From: Liopterus haemorrhoidalis
Lineage: Eukaryota; Arthropoda; Insecta; Coleoptera; Dytiscidae
DNA length: 64,000 nt
Direction of reading: 5' to 3'
Assembly (NCBI GenBank): GCA_963971575.1
Contig: OZ020622.1
Coordinates: forward strand, 19,842,879-19,906,878
The notes beneath the pieces were generated by a model that was given only the letters and a program-made list of their open reading frames with translations, ran no database searches and had not been told where the DNA came from. Below are positions 43,688 to 55,060 of the stretch, in pieces; the first letter of the stretch is position 1; every line of letters begins with the position of its first letter. The position numbers and the translations under genes are program-made.

Positions 43688-44354
43688 CTAGCAGAATACC
43701 TGTTCTTCACACGTGATTCAATTAAGTTGATTATAAAATAAATAATTACTTAATAAATCTGAGTACGTCTAAAACTTGAAAAATGGACAGTGAGAGCTGT
43801 GTCAAAGCCACAGGTCTTTTGGGCGTAAAATGCGTCACGTGGATGTTGGATGTTAGAACTGAGTGAATTCGCAGAATTTAAGTTTGGAAGGATGTATTTA
43901 TTTTAATTTTTTTGCTGTCTAATCATTTTTCTCTCAAATATTATTACATATATTAATAAATTTCGCGTAGACGAAACGAATGACACGTAACGGTACGTAC
44001 TATCATGTCGTGGTTCCAAGTTATACTAATTTAAACGCGCGCACCGAATACCAATTACACAGCGGACGCTCGCGCCTTTCACTACTTTGAGTGCAATTTC
44101 GGTAGACATTTTGGACTTTTCTCTCTTCAAGTCAATTATTGTTTTGTTACTACTTTTTATAGTTTTATAATTATTGAAGGAAGTCTGCGGTGCACACTTT
44201 TTTTGGGATAACAATTTTACCGAAAGACCGAGTACTGGAACGAAACGATAGACGTATTTTACGTCAAAATTTAGGTTGATAATGTCGTGAAAATCTGTCA
44301 AGCCGTTTTGACGGGATGCCCGTACATACAGACTTTCACATTTATTTTTATAGA
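43688..44354 (-). mobile_element. Candidate non-autonomous Helitron
   Basis: On the minus strand it begins TCTATAAAAATAAATGTGAA after an A and ends CTAG before a T, matching Helitron ends (5' TC, 3' CTRR, A/T target). The start is followed by GTCTGTATGTACGGGCATCC. I could not see a clear 3' hairpin. An open frame on the same strand (44301-44026) has no helicase or Rep motif. Confidence 0.35.
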
Positions 44355-45280
44355 TATATTTTCAAAATGAAGCTAATTGATATGTATAGAAATAATATCT
44401 AACCAAATCAGGAGATTAAATAGTAAATAATTATTCGAGTATATAGTTTGTAGCACGTCTGAACAGCACCTTGAATAGAAATGTGAGTGCTGGTGATCTC
44501 CATACAATCCATCGTCTTTCCACAATCCACGACTTCCTTGGTTGCAATCTTATAATGCTAATAGAATACTGCACTAATTATAATATTCTAAAACTGTGGT
44601 ACTTTCTGTTCAGGTCCACTGATTTACATAATTTTTGTTTTATTTCAGTAATGTTCAATGTAAACGTTTATGTAATTTTCATAGACAAATTACTGAGGAA
44701 GAGATTTCTAGGCATTTTCTAAATGAAACAAGAAATTTACTGTTTTATTGCATACAGTGAAAAAAACTTTATCTACGCTCAGTTTAATTCTTCAAATTCT
44801 GAAATCCAGGACCTTTTCAGGTGTTTTTTAAGAGATCGCATTTTTAGCATTTCGCACTATATATAATTTAAAAAACAGTCTTTAATCCATAAAAACACAA
44901 TACTTACTGAATAGTTTTGTATTTTGGTTTTAATTACTCAGTTTTGATCAATGATACGACGTTATGTCTCACCATAGCATTTACTTTATGTAACTTACTT
45001 ATGTAACACAACACGTATGCTTCGTAACCCTAAAACCATAAAATAAAAAACATGCCATTATGACCATTAAATGATTTAAAATAAAAATTTATATTGGAAA
45101 TAATTTACCAAAATATATTAATAAAATAATAATATGCCCGAATCTGCACTTTCGAGGGCCTCAGGTTAATAATAATTTCAGGGCCCCTAAGTTAAAGCAA
45201 AATATCTATAATTTTACGAAATCTTTATTGCAACATTTATGTAAATAAAATATATAAATTACTTAAATATATAATTCATA
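44355..45280. other. No gene recognised
   Basis: AT-rich intergenic sequence; the frame at 44471-44722 has no recognisable domain. Confidence 0.5.
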
Positions 45281-46592
45281 GGGCGCTAGAGAATTTTTGT
45301 CGTAGGCTAATAAAAAAAAAAAAAACTACCATATCGAGTTTGTGCCAATTTAAAGATGAGTCTTTCAGAAGTTGAAAACATGCTGTGCCTGTCGAAACGA
45401 TAATATTGAATAAATATGTATAATTTTAAAAGTAGTTTAGCAACGAAAGAGTTAATGAAGAAATGTTTGCTATATTCTATGATAATTGTCGATTCTTAAC
45501 AATGTAGTACGGAAAATTTCAACATTGTGATTTTGTATTTGAACGTGATCCACGTTCTGGACGATCTAAGGGAATGGTAATTCCGGAAATAGTAGCAGCT
45601 ATTAAAAAATTGATAAAAAAAAATCGCCATATAACATTCAAGCAGATAGAGGAAACTCTCAAGATTAATGTACTAGCTTTGCAGATAGTTCTGCTTGATA
45701 CATTACATTTTAGGAAGATTTGTACACTTTGAGTACACTATAATAAAAGAAAAAACAACACAAGAAATGTTACACAAGATTATTTTGTGAAATTCAGGAT
45801 AATAATTACTATTCCCGTACCAATATAACATATTCCGTATACCATTGTTGATAAAGTACTAGACTATAATGATGTCATCACTCTTGTCATTGCTGAAGAT
45901 GGAAAGAGGTTGTTGAGCAGTTTCCGAAACTTCTGAATTTTTAAATATTAATTGATGAGTTAACGTGAAGTTCAATATGAGGTAAAATTAAAAAGATTCT
46001 TTACTTCACAAATTATTTTATTGTCACTAGACGTTTATTCGGCTACGAAGTAGCTATCTTCAGTAACTGAATAAAATTGAGAAGAATTAGTTGTTAAAGA
46101 AATTATATATGCACAGAAACGATTCTCTACAAGTTACATTTCTTAAAAGAAATTCTTTCAGCCAAAATGTACGTCTAGCGATAGTAAAATAATTTGCCAA
46201 GTGAAGAATTTTACTTCACAAATTTATTTATTTATTTTTAGTTACGGATAGGAGAAGCAGGCACTCACCTGTAGCGCAACATTTAAAGGCTAATGTAAAA
46301 ACCTAGTACTATCAGCAATGGCAACATTCAAAATAAAGGTGTCCAAATCTTGCACCATGAAATTTTGGATTGTTCCCCTACGTCAAATGTTATCTAAAAA
46401 GGAACCATTTTGCTAAAACACCAGCTATTACTCGTATGGGATGAATCATGTGATTTTGTCTCGATGGAAAAGTGAGGCAAAATTTTGTCTGACTAGTTTC
46501 GACCAATGCGTAAGTTTATAGAGTGCTATGAAAATTATTTTGAAAAATTGTAAAAAATAAAGTTGTACGACAAAAGTTTCCTAGCGCCCTGC
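45281..46592 (+). mobile_element. Mariner fossil with GGGCGCTAG ends
   Basis: Ends GGGCGCTAGAGAATTTTTGT and inverted GGGCGCTAGGAAACTTTTGT run on through CGTA. 1312 bp, the usual mariner length. The plus strand at 45535-45720 reads FVFERDPRSGRSKGMVIPEI, VAAIKKLIKKNRHITFKQIE and ETLKINVLAL, the linker and second helix-turn-helix of a mariner transposase. The catalytic part is unrecognisable. A separate inverted-repeat insert lies at 45990-46225. Confidence 0.75.
45990..46225. repeat. Inverted-repeat insert in the mariner fossil
   Basis: Arms of about 40 bp: CACAAATTATTTTATTGTCA with CTAGACGT at left, and an inverted, slightly diverged copy at right. Probably a MITE. The flanking duplication is unclear (TTTACTTCACAAATT occurs directly at both sides). 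Confidence 0.55.
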
Positions 46593-46850
46593 GTAATATA
46601 TGCTTCAATACTCAACTCGTTTATGAATGTATAAGTTCGAAAAAACGATTCGACTGGCACTTTTGCGTGCCCCATATCATTCCATAAATCCTATAATCCG
46701 CCCCTGGCTATAGAGATGGAATATATGTATATCCCGCATTCTCCTTATGAGTTTAAATTTTCTAGTTTTATTCACAAATATTCGTAATGTGAAAGAAGGT
46801 GAAGTGGCAGTTATCATATAATTTTTTCATGAATATTAGACTCAACGAAT

Positions 46851-47036
46851 CTACGTGAGTGGTTCTTTTCCTACGAATCCATACTGGGCGTAAGGGCCTA
46901 GTGGATGGAACCTGTCGTCCTCCGTTCCGGAGTTGAGGCTTCTAGCACCTGAGCCCTTCTTGCGTGCCGGTTTCGACGAACCGTGACACCGCAACGCAAA
47001 TCTTAGTTCTGATGCCATTTCAGAACACAATGAAGA
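46851..47036 (-). CDS. Kainate-type ionotropic glutamate receptor 2, last exon (cytoplasmic tail)
   Basis: A strong acceptor (TTCTGTTTTGTGCAG) ends at 47037. The exon then reads SSLCSEMASELRFALRCHGS, a basic stretch SKPARKKGSGARS, and PLGPYAQYGFVGKEPLT before TAG at 46853-46851 (61 codons, phase 0). The pattern S.CS.M..ELR..L.C at the start and GKE.. at the extreme C-terminus parallels the tail of vertebrate GluK2, which ends GKETMA, a PDZ ligand. The exon is clearly richer in G and C than its surroundings. Earlier exons must lie at higher coordinates and were not found in the window. Confidence 0.75.
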   Translation of the reverse strand, partial: SSLCSEMASELRFALRCHGSSKPARKKGSGARSLNSGTEDDRFHPLGPYAQYGFVGKEPLT

Positions 47037-47223
47037 CTGCACAAAACAGAATTAATACACATATACATATATATTGAGAATTTTATGTATTATTGTTTAT
47101 TTGTATTATTATTGCTTTATATAGATTAAGAGTAACTTGGGTACGAAATTTGTATTTCAGTCTAGTATTCTTATTTATGAATAGTGTTACCATAGTACAG
47201 CTTAACAGTTTTGTTGTTTTAAG

Positions 47224-47426
47224 CAGGGACTGAAAATGGAAAGAAAACAAAAACGAAATAATGACATAAACTGAAATTTGTTAAAGAACGGAATGAAAAT
47301 AGGAATAATATTAATAATAATAATAATTGTTTATTTATTTAGCCAATTCTAGTAAGATCCATATGAATTGCATGGAACGGGAACCGGAGGGAAACGAACG
47401 GTATTTATTTTCATTGTCAGTCCCTG
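47224..47426. mobile_element. hAT-type MITE
   Basis: Ends CAGGGACTGAAAATG and inverted CAGGGACTGACAATG. Flanks GTTTTAAG and ATTTTAAA agree at 6 of 8. The ends resemble those of the 36528-38722 element. Confidence 0.7.
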
Positions 47427-47545
47427 ATTTTAAAATTGTACCAAAGCAAAGGTCTGATGTAGCAGGATTTATTTGTTGTTGACTGACGCGTATAAGCTCT
47501 TGCTTCAATGGTACGTATATCCTCTTTAGATTATTAAGTTTCTTA

Positions 47546-48269
47546 TGGCGCGTCTACATTGAGGCAATATGGTAGCATACGACAAGTCTGACGAGACCGT
47601 CAGACCATGTCGCATAGACAAGCTATGTCTACACCAACACTGAGAGCGTGCTACTGTTTATTGTTGCGAAATCTGTCAGTTTACTGAATAAATATGGCGG
47701 ATCGCAAAAATATTATTATATTTTATAACTATAAATAATATCAAGCTAATTTATACTATTTTATAACAAATTTTAATTCCATAACAAAAACATAACCTTA
47801 CTTAATTATGTTTATCATTATTTCTCATACCCTATTTTATCAAAACTTATATTTACTCACTTATCTTAAATAAATTTAAGCTAAATAATTTTTGTTGATA
47901 CAGCAACGCTTACAACATTAATTAATTTAAAAAACAAATACTTCTATAATAACAACTATCAAATATCAAAATAGTGAACATGTGGCTTTCAGAACTGTAG
48001 TGTGTCGCACGAAAACTCTTTGATGTTTACCGCCAAGTGACAGGAACGAGCCACATGTCGCACGGCTCCCATCAGACCGCTGCACATTGGTAGCATGCAA
48101 CATGTCGAACGGTCGCATTCTACCATAGGTGCGTTCGGCATAAGCTAATAATCTACACATTCTGCATAATTTACACAAGATTCTTGTGTAAATGTGTAAA
48201 TTATACAGAATGTGTAGATTATTAGCTTATGCCGAACGCACCTCATGTTGCCTCGATGTAGACGCGCCA
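47546..48269. mobile_element. PIF/Harbinger-type MITE
   Basis: Ends TGGCGCGTCTACATTGAGGC and inverted TGGCGCGTCTACATCGAGGC, flanked by TTA on both sides (47543-47545, 48270-48272), the target of PIF/Harbinger elements. Interior words such as GTAGCAT and CATGTCG recur near both ends. It contains the palindrome at 48128-48242. No transposase. Confidence 0.88.
48128..48242. repeat. 115-bp near-perfect palindrome
   Basis: The left arm GGTGCGTTCGGCATAAGCTA continues to about 50 bp and is matched by the right arm with a single mismatch. The loop is about 13 bp. It interrupts the Harbinger-type MITE, so it is probably a second, younger inverted-repeat insertion. Confidence 0.9.
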
Positions 48270-48289
48270 TTATACAAAATAACAAAATG

Positions 48290-48460
48290 AAATAAAATTA
48301 GAAATAATCTATACGTCAAATTTTGGTCTTATAGGATATTTTTAACTGTACAAAAAAATATTGTAAAAATGTAATCGCCCAATAACTTAATAATAGTTAT
48401 CAGACAAGTTTCCGTATTTTTTAAAATATAAGTGTGTTTCAAATAACTATTTATATTTTT
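48290..48460. repeat. Fragment related to the inverted-arm element at 4052
   Basis: Shares AATCTATACGTCAAATTTTG, CTTATAGGATATTTTT and CAATAACTTAATAATA with 4120-4260. Confidence 0.6.
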
Positions 48461-48831
48461 ATAATTTAGAAATTATTAATTGGTTTGGCATCATTATGTG
48501 GCACATATTCGATGACGTCACTGGTCTGTTCTCATAAGCAAAATTCCTTAATTTATATGAAAATAATTCCCTATAAACATAAATGCTTGGAATTTGTTCT
48601 TAATTATCAAGAGTCTAATTTGCACCAACGTGTTCAGAAAAGAATTCCGCAGGTTAAAGTCTCTTTTTTATGCCTTAAAACTTTATAATTTTTGTAATAA
48701 AATTAAAATTACAATCGGGCAAAATCGTACGATTGTGGCGAGTATGTTGAAAGCTGAGATAGTTCATTTGTGGTGAGGATAACATGCGAAGTTAATTCAT
48801 AGATTTCAGTAGGTTATAAGGTAAATTAACA

Positions 48832-49140
48832 TTGCTGTCTCTAGAAAATAGACGAACTATTATGGATATTAACTTTATTTACAAAATATTAACTAACAAA
48901 ATTGATTGTTCGGACCTTCTAGAAAAGTTATTTTTTCGAATACCTTCTTACAACACAAGAGGTAATGATATATTCTCCCTGTCTATTAAAAATACTAACT
49001 CTGCTATTAATTCACCTCTGCACCGTACTACATACAAATTAAATAATTTAGTAGCTAACGTTGATTTCCCGGACATATTTGCTAATAATTTTAATGTTAT
49101 TAAAAAATATATTATCAATAATTTAACACAAAATGTATAG
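48832..49140 (+). pseudogene. Jockey-like LINE reverse transcriptase, C-terminal end
   Basis: The plus strand reads LENRRTIMDINFIYKILTNK, IDCSDLLEKLFFRIPSYNTR and NSPLHRTTYKLNN, homologous to the ends at 41200-40884 and 54287-54553. It is followed by about 140 bp of 3' untranslated sequence, including TGTAGTGCCACTCTGTTATT also seen near 54665, and an AAAT repeat tail. Confidence 0.85.
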
Positions 49141-49282
49141 TATGTTATATTATATCTTATGTATTAATGTAATTCATCTTTAATTTCTAATAACATGTGA
49201 ACTTGTTGTTTATTTCATTTGTAACATATGATATGTAGTGCCACTCTGTTATTGGGCCTGTGCCTGTGTGGTGGCCAAAAGT

Positions 49283-49285
49283 TAA

Positions 49286-49361
<76 letters not shown>
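49283..49361. repeat. AAAT microsatellite (LINE tail)
   Basis: About 19 AAAT units directly after the LINE 3' end. This is the kind of simple-repeat tail this LINE family carries. Confidence 0.95.
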
Positions 49362-49437
49362 AAATTATAGCCGGCAAAGGTATCATACGTTTTAAAGGAC
49401 GATCTGTCTTCGGTTTTATTTTTTTACTATTTTCATT

Positions 49438-50660
49438 TTTAGTGTTTTGTAGGTATGACCACTAAAAAACCCTTATAACGTCACTCATGTGTCTGTCTGA
49501 CTGATAGAAATTGTAGCCAAATGGTTGAACATACAAAGTTAAAATTTGGCATGCTTATACGTCTCTTTGACCTACATATAGGAAAAATACTGAGAGTTCA
49601 AAAAATACATCCCAATATAAATGTAAACACTTAAGTAAATTAAGAAAAAAATAAATATTTCTTTTTTAATTTTGAGTGGCACAATCTTTTCAAATCATTT
49701 AATCATTTTTTTTTTAGATTTTTTCCAAAAATATGTCAAAATTTTTTATCCACCCCCTTTCTCTCAGAGGGGTTGATCTAAAAATCTGAAAAAAATCTCC
49801 ATAATAATGATGGGAACCGAAATATTTCAACAGGAATTTTTGATCAGTTTTCCGAAAAATTGTGAATTTTGGTCGTTGATAAAAAAAATATTTTTTTAAT
49901 ATTTTTGTGTCATGTCAAAAGAAAGCTCTTAAGACGTAGATAAAGGAACGAAAGGTAGTTTTTTTAAATCTGTTTCTTTTAACACGAATTTACCTTTTAC
50001 CTCAAGGGGTTAAACTAAAAATCTGAAAAAATTATAGGACATGTACATTGTTCTAAGCCGGAAACGACGAGAGGAATTTTTGATCAGATTGCGTATTTGA
50101 AAAATATTTCGGTTTTTGTTTTTGAGAAAATTAAGTATTTTTTTAATTCATGGCTAAATTATAGCTAATAACGTTAATGAATAAGATAGTGTGTATTTTT
50201 TAGAAATTAAAAATATAATAAAACAATTTTAACTGCTGAGAACAGAGTTCATACGTGTAGATGCATACGAACACCACACTTCACTCTACACTGTAGAGTG
50301 TAGTGTGTTATGATCAGTTATTTTATTATATTATTATACGTTGTGATTCAACCTATTGTTTGAATTAATACGTATTAGATATTGAAAAAATTATAATGAA
50401 GCCAGTTATCAATATATTTATAATTAATCTAATGAATATTTGAATACGAAGCAAATGCAGGGGGAAAAACGCTGGGATTTTGGCAAATTTGTTTAAAAAA
50501 ATTAAATGGAAGTGACTCAAATAACGAACAAAAGTGATTACCAAAAAACTGTTGATTTTGATGAGATTATAGAACAAATATTCCTCGACACCAGTATTAT
50601 GTTGGCTTCTTATACTTATTAAATACCTACAAAACCCTAAATGTGTAAAAATTCACACAA
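49438..50660 (+). repeat. Dispersed repeat, copy F
   Basis: The head AGTGTTTTGTAGGTATGACC is at 49440. Internal blocks (GAACCGAAATA, TTTTTGATCAG) appear twice with drift (49810, 50060). The tail near 50615-50657 matches copies C and D (TTATTAAATACCTACAAAAC). I see no clear tRNA-like module in this copy. A small palindrome (CACTCTACACTGTAGAGTG) lies at 50280-50298. Confidence 0.65.
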
Positions 50661-50671
50661 GCAGAAAATCT

Positions 50672-51000
50672 ATACTAATATATAAATTAGTTCGTTTGTG
50701 TGTATGCATGTTACCTAGAAATTAAAGTACACCTTCACCGATTTGAAAAACAAAGAAAGAATACCCGAATTCTTTTAAACAATTACAATGAAGCGAAAAC
50801 ATTAAAATTATATGGAAAAAAACCTCGAAGCATCAATGCTAAGAACTCTTTACCTGATTATCATAACAGCCATCGATAGGCAAGGGAAGTAGAGCAGCAG
50901 AGGAAGAGGTGAAGGAAGGAACAGAAACTGGAATCGTCAGCTAATCTCTCATAATAAAGAAGTTAGCATTGCTTAAACAGTTTCCATAAACATCCTGTAT
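50672..51000 (+). mobile_element. Candidate Helitron 5' fragment
   Basis: TCTATACTAATATATAAATT near 50688 resembles 5' ends of insect Helitrons and is followed by a GTTTGTGTGTATGC run. No 3' end was found. Low support. Confidence 0.25.
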
Positions 51001-51699
51001 GTTTCAAATAAATTCTGCAACTGTGTCTATGATTTGTTACTCTTAATCTATGTATATTTTGTTTATTTTTTGCTTAATCTTTAATAATAGTATGTCGATA
51101 TAAAATGATTTAAATATAAAATGCTTTAACAATTATTTTTATTTATATTATTTAGTATTTACAATAAAAATTAACAAAAATAACACTATAAAATCAAATG
51201 CACTACAGAATGGATAAGTCTTCGGTTTTCTTCACTTTATTAATTTTCTTTTCTGAAATGAAGAAAATAAATAAATAAATTGTAGTAAAATAAAAATAAA
51301 CCATTGTGTTCAAAAATCATTGCGTAGCTCCTATTTTATGTTTTTAATTTTTATATTAATTTTATATTTTATTAATTTTTAAATTATATGTTACTAAAAA
51401 CAAAAACCGGTTCACAACTAAATTTATACTATTCTAATCTAATATACGGACGATAGTTTCGCCTCCAAATAAACTTCTTAATAAATAACAAAGACATTTG
51501 TAGGTGAGACCAATATTCATCTGTACTTTCAACGCACTTTCCAGAAAATTTCATTCAAACTTCAATAAGAGGAAAATTATATTTACGCAACTTAACAACA
51601 CTCTCTCCATCGCTGTGCTCGCTTGGTACCAGTGCCATCGCAAAATGAAAGTCGTGATAAGTCGCAGTATCAAATACATATACATCTAGGCCACTAATG
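51001..51699. other. No gene recognised
   Basis: AT-rich. The frame at 51504-51689 has no recognisable domain. Confidence 0.5.
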
Positions 51700-52254
51700 C
51701 AGTAATAGAGCTTCAACTTAAGATTGGATCCTCAGCTATTAACGAAATCATACACGATCTTCTGCATTTTAAAAAGTTATCAGTCGTTTTGTGCCACATC
51801 AGCTTTCTAATTTCTAGAAAGATAAGTGTGGAAGAGTCTGCCATGAAATTATAAAACTCTTAAATGATAGACATCGAATTAAAAAAATATATACTACGGG
51901 TGACAAAATATCCTTTTTTTAACGTACTTACACGCCAAGAGAGTCGGGTATGGATGCATGTAGAGGAGGAAACTTCAGCAATAACCAAAAAATCGCGAAC
52001 CATGACAAAAGTAATGTATGCAGTATTCTTTAGAAATGTGGGCCTTGTAAAGGCAATTAAGCTGGATGGAAGACAATGAAGTGATAATAAAGCTTCAAAT
52101 TAAAATTGGACCCTCAGCTATTAACAGAATAATACACGATCACCTGCGTTTAAAAATTTTTCCAGTTATTTTGTGCCACACCAGTTTTCTAATTTTTAAA
52201 AAGCGGAGCGAGAATTTGCCATGAAACTTTAAATCTCTTAAATAGTGGAGGACA

Positions 52255-53017
52255 CAGAGCTGTGCCAAATACTTAGTAAAAGTATTTCAAATACCAAATA
52301 CCAAATACCGAAAGTATTTGAAATATCAAATATTTTTAAAAGTATTTGAAATGATATATTTCAAATAATATAAATATGTATATTTAAAATACTAGGATTA
52401 TTTGAAATATAATATGTCTCATTTTGTAATACTAAACTAGATCTGGTTACTTTGGTGACTATTGTGGTGTAAATAGACTTTTATGGAAACATGTGAACTT
52501 GTAAATCTGGCTTTTAAATATTTGGTTAAGTTTTATTATATCGAGGTTATATTCACTCAAAAACTACATGTCAGATAACAAATTGACATATCAAAATTGC
52601 AATTGACATGTCAAAATTGTGATTGACATGTCAAATATTTTGAAGGGTGCCACTTCAGAATTACCACCCTAAGATGAATTTTAAATATACAACATAAAAA
52701 ATGAAGTTTCCCTCCTAGTTCCGTATTACAAAATGAGACAGATAATCCTAGGAAATATTTTAAATACTAGAAAATATTTTAAATAAAAAGGAAATATTTG
52801 AATGTATTGGAAGTACTAACATTATTTGAAATACTAAACTATTTCAAATACTAACATTTTCAAACAACAAATATCAAATACAAATACCACGGTAAAAGTA
52901 TTTGCAAATCCAAATACTAAGAGTATTTTGTTAAGTATTTGAAATACAATATTTCAAATACCAGAAAGTAACCGAAATACTTTTTCAAATACTTTATATC
53001 AAATATTCCCAGCTGTG
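52255..53017. mobile_element. hAT-type element rich in AAATAC words
   Basis: Ends CAGAGCTGTGCCAAATAC and inverted CACAGCTGGGAATATTTG. A perfect 8-bp duplication GGAGGACA lies at 52247-52254 and 53018-53025. Both sub-ends are made of inverted AAGTATTTGAAATA-like words. Three GACATGTCAAAATT-like words lie near 52570-52635. No transposase. Confidence 0.9.
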
Positions 53018-53070
53018 GGAGGACATAAATTATAAGTTTCTTTTTACGCCAAGAAAATCGTGTATGGCAG

Positions 53071-54083
53071 TGATCCGGAACCTGGGGTCCGCAAGGCTCT
53101 TGACTCAGCTCACAAAATAAAAAATTAAAATTAATTTTAATTTACAGGGTTTTATAAGTAATATATAAGTAAATGACAGATGAATATAATGACGTCACAA
53201 TATTATTAAACATGGTTAAACTAAATGAAAACGTGAGGATATATTGTCACAATTATGATATAATTGTATGCTAATGTCCCAATTCCTTAAGAGGCCTTTA
53301 TGCAGTGTAGGTCGACGTTGCAGACTTGCGACTTTGGGAATTAAAGAATGTGCAGAGTGTTGCGTGTTTGTCAACATAAGTTTTGAACTACTTTCTAATG
53401 TGTTGATAAACATTATTCAATTGTGCTGACTATGGTCTTTAATTGCTGCCAACAATTACACAAATGAATATTGTTTCCAAAACAATTGAGGTAGGACCTG
53501 ACGTCATAGTGTCCTGGTTAACAGTTATAAAATGGTCTTAGGGAATAGAGTCGGGAGTCAGTTTGTAGTTATTCATTCGATCATTTTTGTGAGCACGCTA
53601 CCCAAGGACCAGCCCAGCTGTTCAAGTCACCAACCCGAGATGTGAGTGCCGTCTACAGGGCTTGTCCACCTATTCGCTTCGTGCGGATACCTGGAGTGGT
53701 TCTACCGGTCCTGGAGAAGCCGGAGCAAGAACGGGACTTACATCAGCTACTAACAGACAACACCAGCAGCCATTCTGACAGTTAATTGTATTCTGATGTG
53801 AAATTATTATTATATAATAAATTTTGTAGAAAACATGTCCGTTCTTGAATCCACCCCGTGATAAGTATGGTGGATTCAAGAACGGACATATTTTCTCATT
53901 AGTATTAGTTGAATATGTTTGATAATAAGTTGATAATATGTTTAATATGATTAATTTTGTAAGTATTTAAAAGTTTACATTAAAGTATAGCGCTTTTCAC
54001 GAATTGAACTTTAAATTGGGGGTCCACCAAGCTTGACATGCTTTCCAAGGGGTTCTTGTTACTAAAAAGTTTGAGGATCACTA
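53071..54083. mobile_element. Probable hAT fossil with a promoter-like insert
   Basis: Left end CAGTGATCCGGAACCTGGGG and right end inverted TAGTGATCCTCAAACTTTTT look like hAT termini. Flanks GTGTATGG and ACCAAGAT do not match, and the mariner sequence around it has lost about 30 bp, which can explain this. The middle (about 53470-53830) is distinctly GC-richer and may be a solo LTR (see findings). Confidence 0.5.
53830..53896. repeat. Strong hairpin (26-bp arms)
   Basis: ATGTCCGTTCTTGAATCCAC is followed, after about 13 bp, by its exact inverse. Pairing continues outward through AAAA with one mismatch. Confidence 0.9.
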
Positions 54084-54249
54084 ACCAAGATGCAGAGAGC
54101 CATGAAAAATATATGCAATATTCTTTAGAAGTACGGGCCTGGGAAAGGTAAGCTGGATAAACAGAAGACAGTTACAGTTAAATGGTACATTGAAAAATAT
54201 TTGCCTGAAGTGCTCTGTAGAGTACCAGAAAAAGGGATTATCATGATAA

Positions 54250-54755
54250 AGTTAATTTACAGTAACTTGAAAAACAACGTAAAACAATGGATCTAGTATT
54301 CTTGTACAAGATTATGAATGGTTTGGTAGATTGTTCGGAACTAGTTCACAAAATCTCGTTAAGGGCACCTAACTACTCAATTAGAAATTTTGAACTTTTT
54401 TCTGTTGCACTAACTCGGACTAAATATTATTTAAACTCTAGTATGAATAGAGTATCTATTTTGCATAACTTTTACTCTGATCTTTCTGGTTTTCCAGACA
54501 TATTCAGCACGTCACTTGTAAGTTTTAAAAAGCAAATTTCAAATTTGATTTAATTATACATCAATTCTTGGCATTTCTGTAATTTCTTTATGTAATTTTA
54601 ATAAGATTCTAGCCTTAAGTTTATACTACAGATGATTTTTTGTTTTTGTAATTTTGTGTAGTATGTAGTGCCAAACCTGTAATTGGGACATCTTGTCCTG
54701 TTGGATTGGCCTAATAAATAAAATAAAATAAAAAATAAAATAAAATAAAGCGTTT
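54250..54755 (+). pseudogene. Jockey-like LINE reverse transcriptase, C-terminal end with tail
   Basis: The plus strand at 54287-54553 reads MDLVFLYKIMNGLVDCSELV, HKISLRAPNYSIRN and NSSMNRVSILHNFYSDL, homologous to 48832-49140. The 3' untranslated part shares TGTAGTGCCA..CTGT.ATTGGG with that copy. It ends in AATAAAATAAA-type repeats (54712-54748). It is inserted in the mariner fossil. Confidence 0.85.
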
Positions 54756-55060
54756 TCCCATAGAGCACCTTCAACTCTCCATTTTTTTGCGGAAATAAAT
54801 ATAAAAATAATAGAACACATTCCATGCTCACCTAATTTGGCAATGTGCGACTATTGGTTATTTTTTGAGTTAAAAATTACGAGGTAGAAGGTTTTCGTCT
54901 GAGGAAGAGATTGATGCTGCAATTCATTATTATTTTGAAGGTATTCCGGAAGAATATTAATTTGGAGCTTTTATAAAGAAAAATGAAAGAATGGTCAATC
55001 GTATTATTGTTGAAGGGGACAACTTTAAACTTATTTAAAATAAAATCCTATAAACATGAA

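Larger units (their letters stand above)
51700..55060 (+). mobile_element. Mariner fossil, partly duplicated and broken by several insertions
   Basis: Transposase pieces on the plus strand appear in order. Copy 1: IGSSAINEIIHDLLHFKKLS (51725-51790) and KVMYAVFFRNVGLVKAIKLD (52008-52068). Copy 2: IGPSAINRIIHDHLRLK (52100-52160), IYAIFFRSTGLGK with KTVTVKWYIEKYLPEVLC (54110-54220), then SPNLAMCDYWLFFELK and RRFSSEEEIDAAIHYYFEGI (54827-54950). The third catalytic Asp survives in MCDYW. Insertions at 52255-53017, 53071-54083 and 54250-54750 separate the pieces of copy 2. All frames are broken. Confidence 0.82.

Noticed and set aside
44026..44301. 91-codon minus-strand frame
   Set aside because: No domain recognised. 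It lies within the Helitron-like repeat and shows no codon structure beyond chance.
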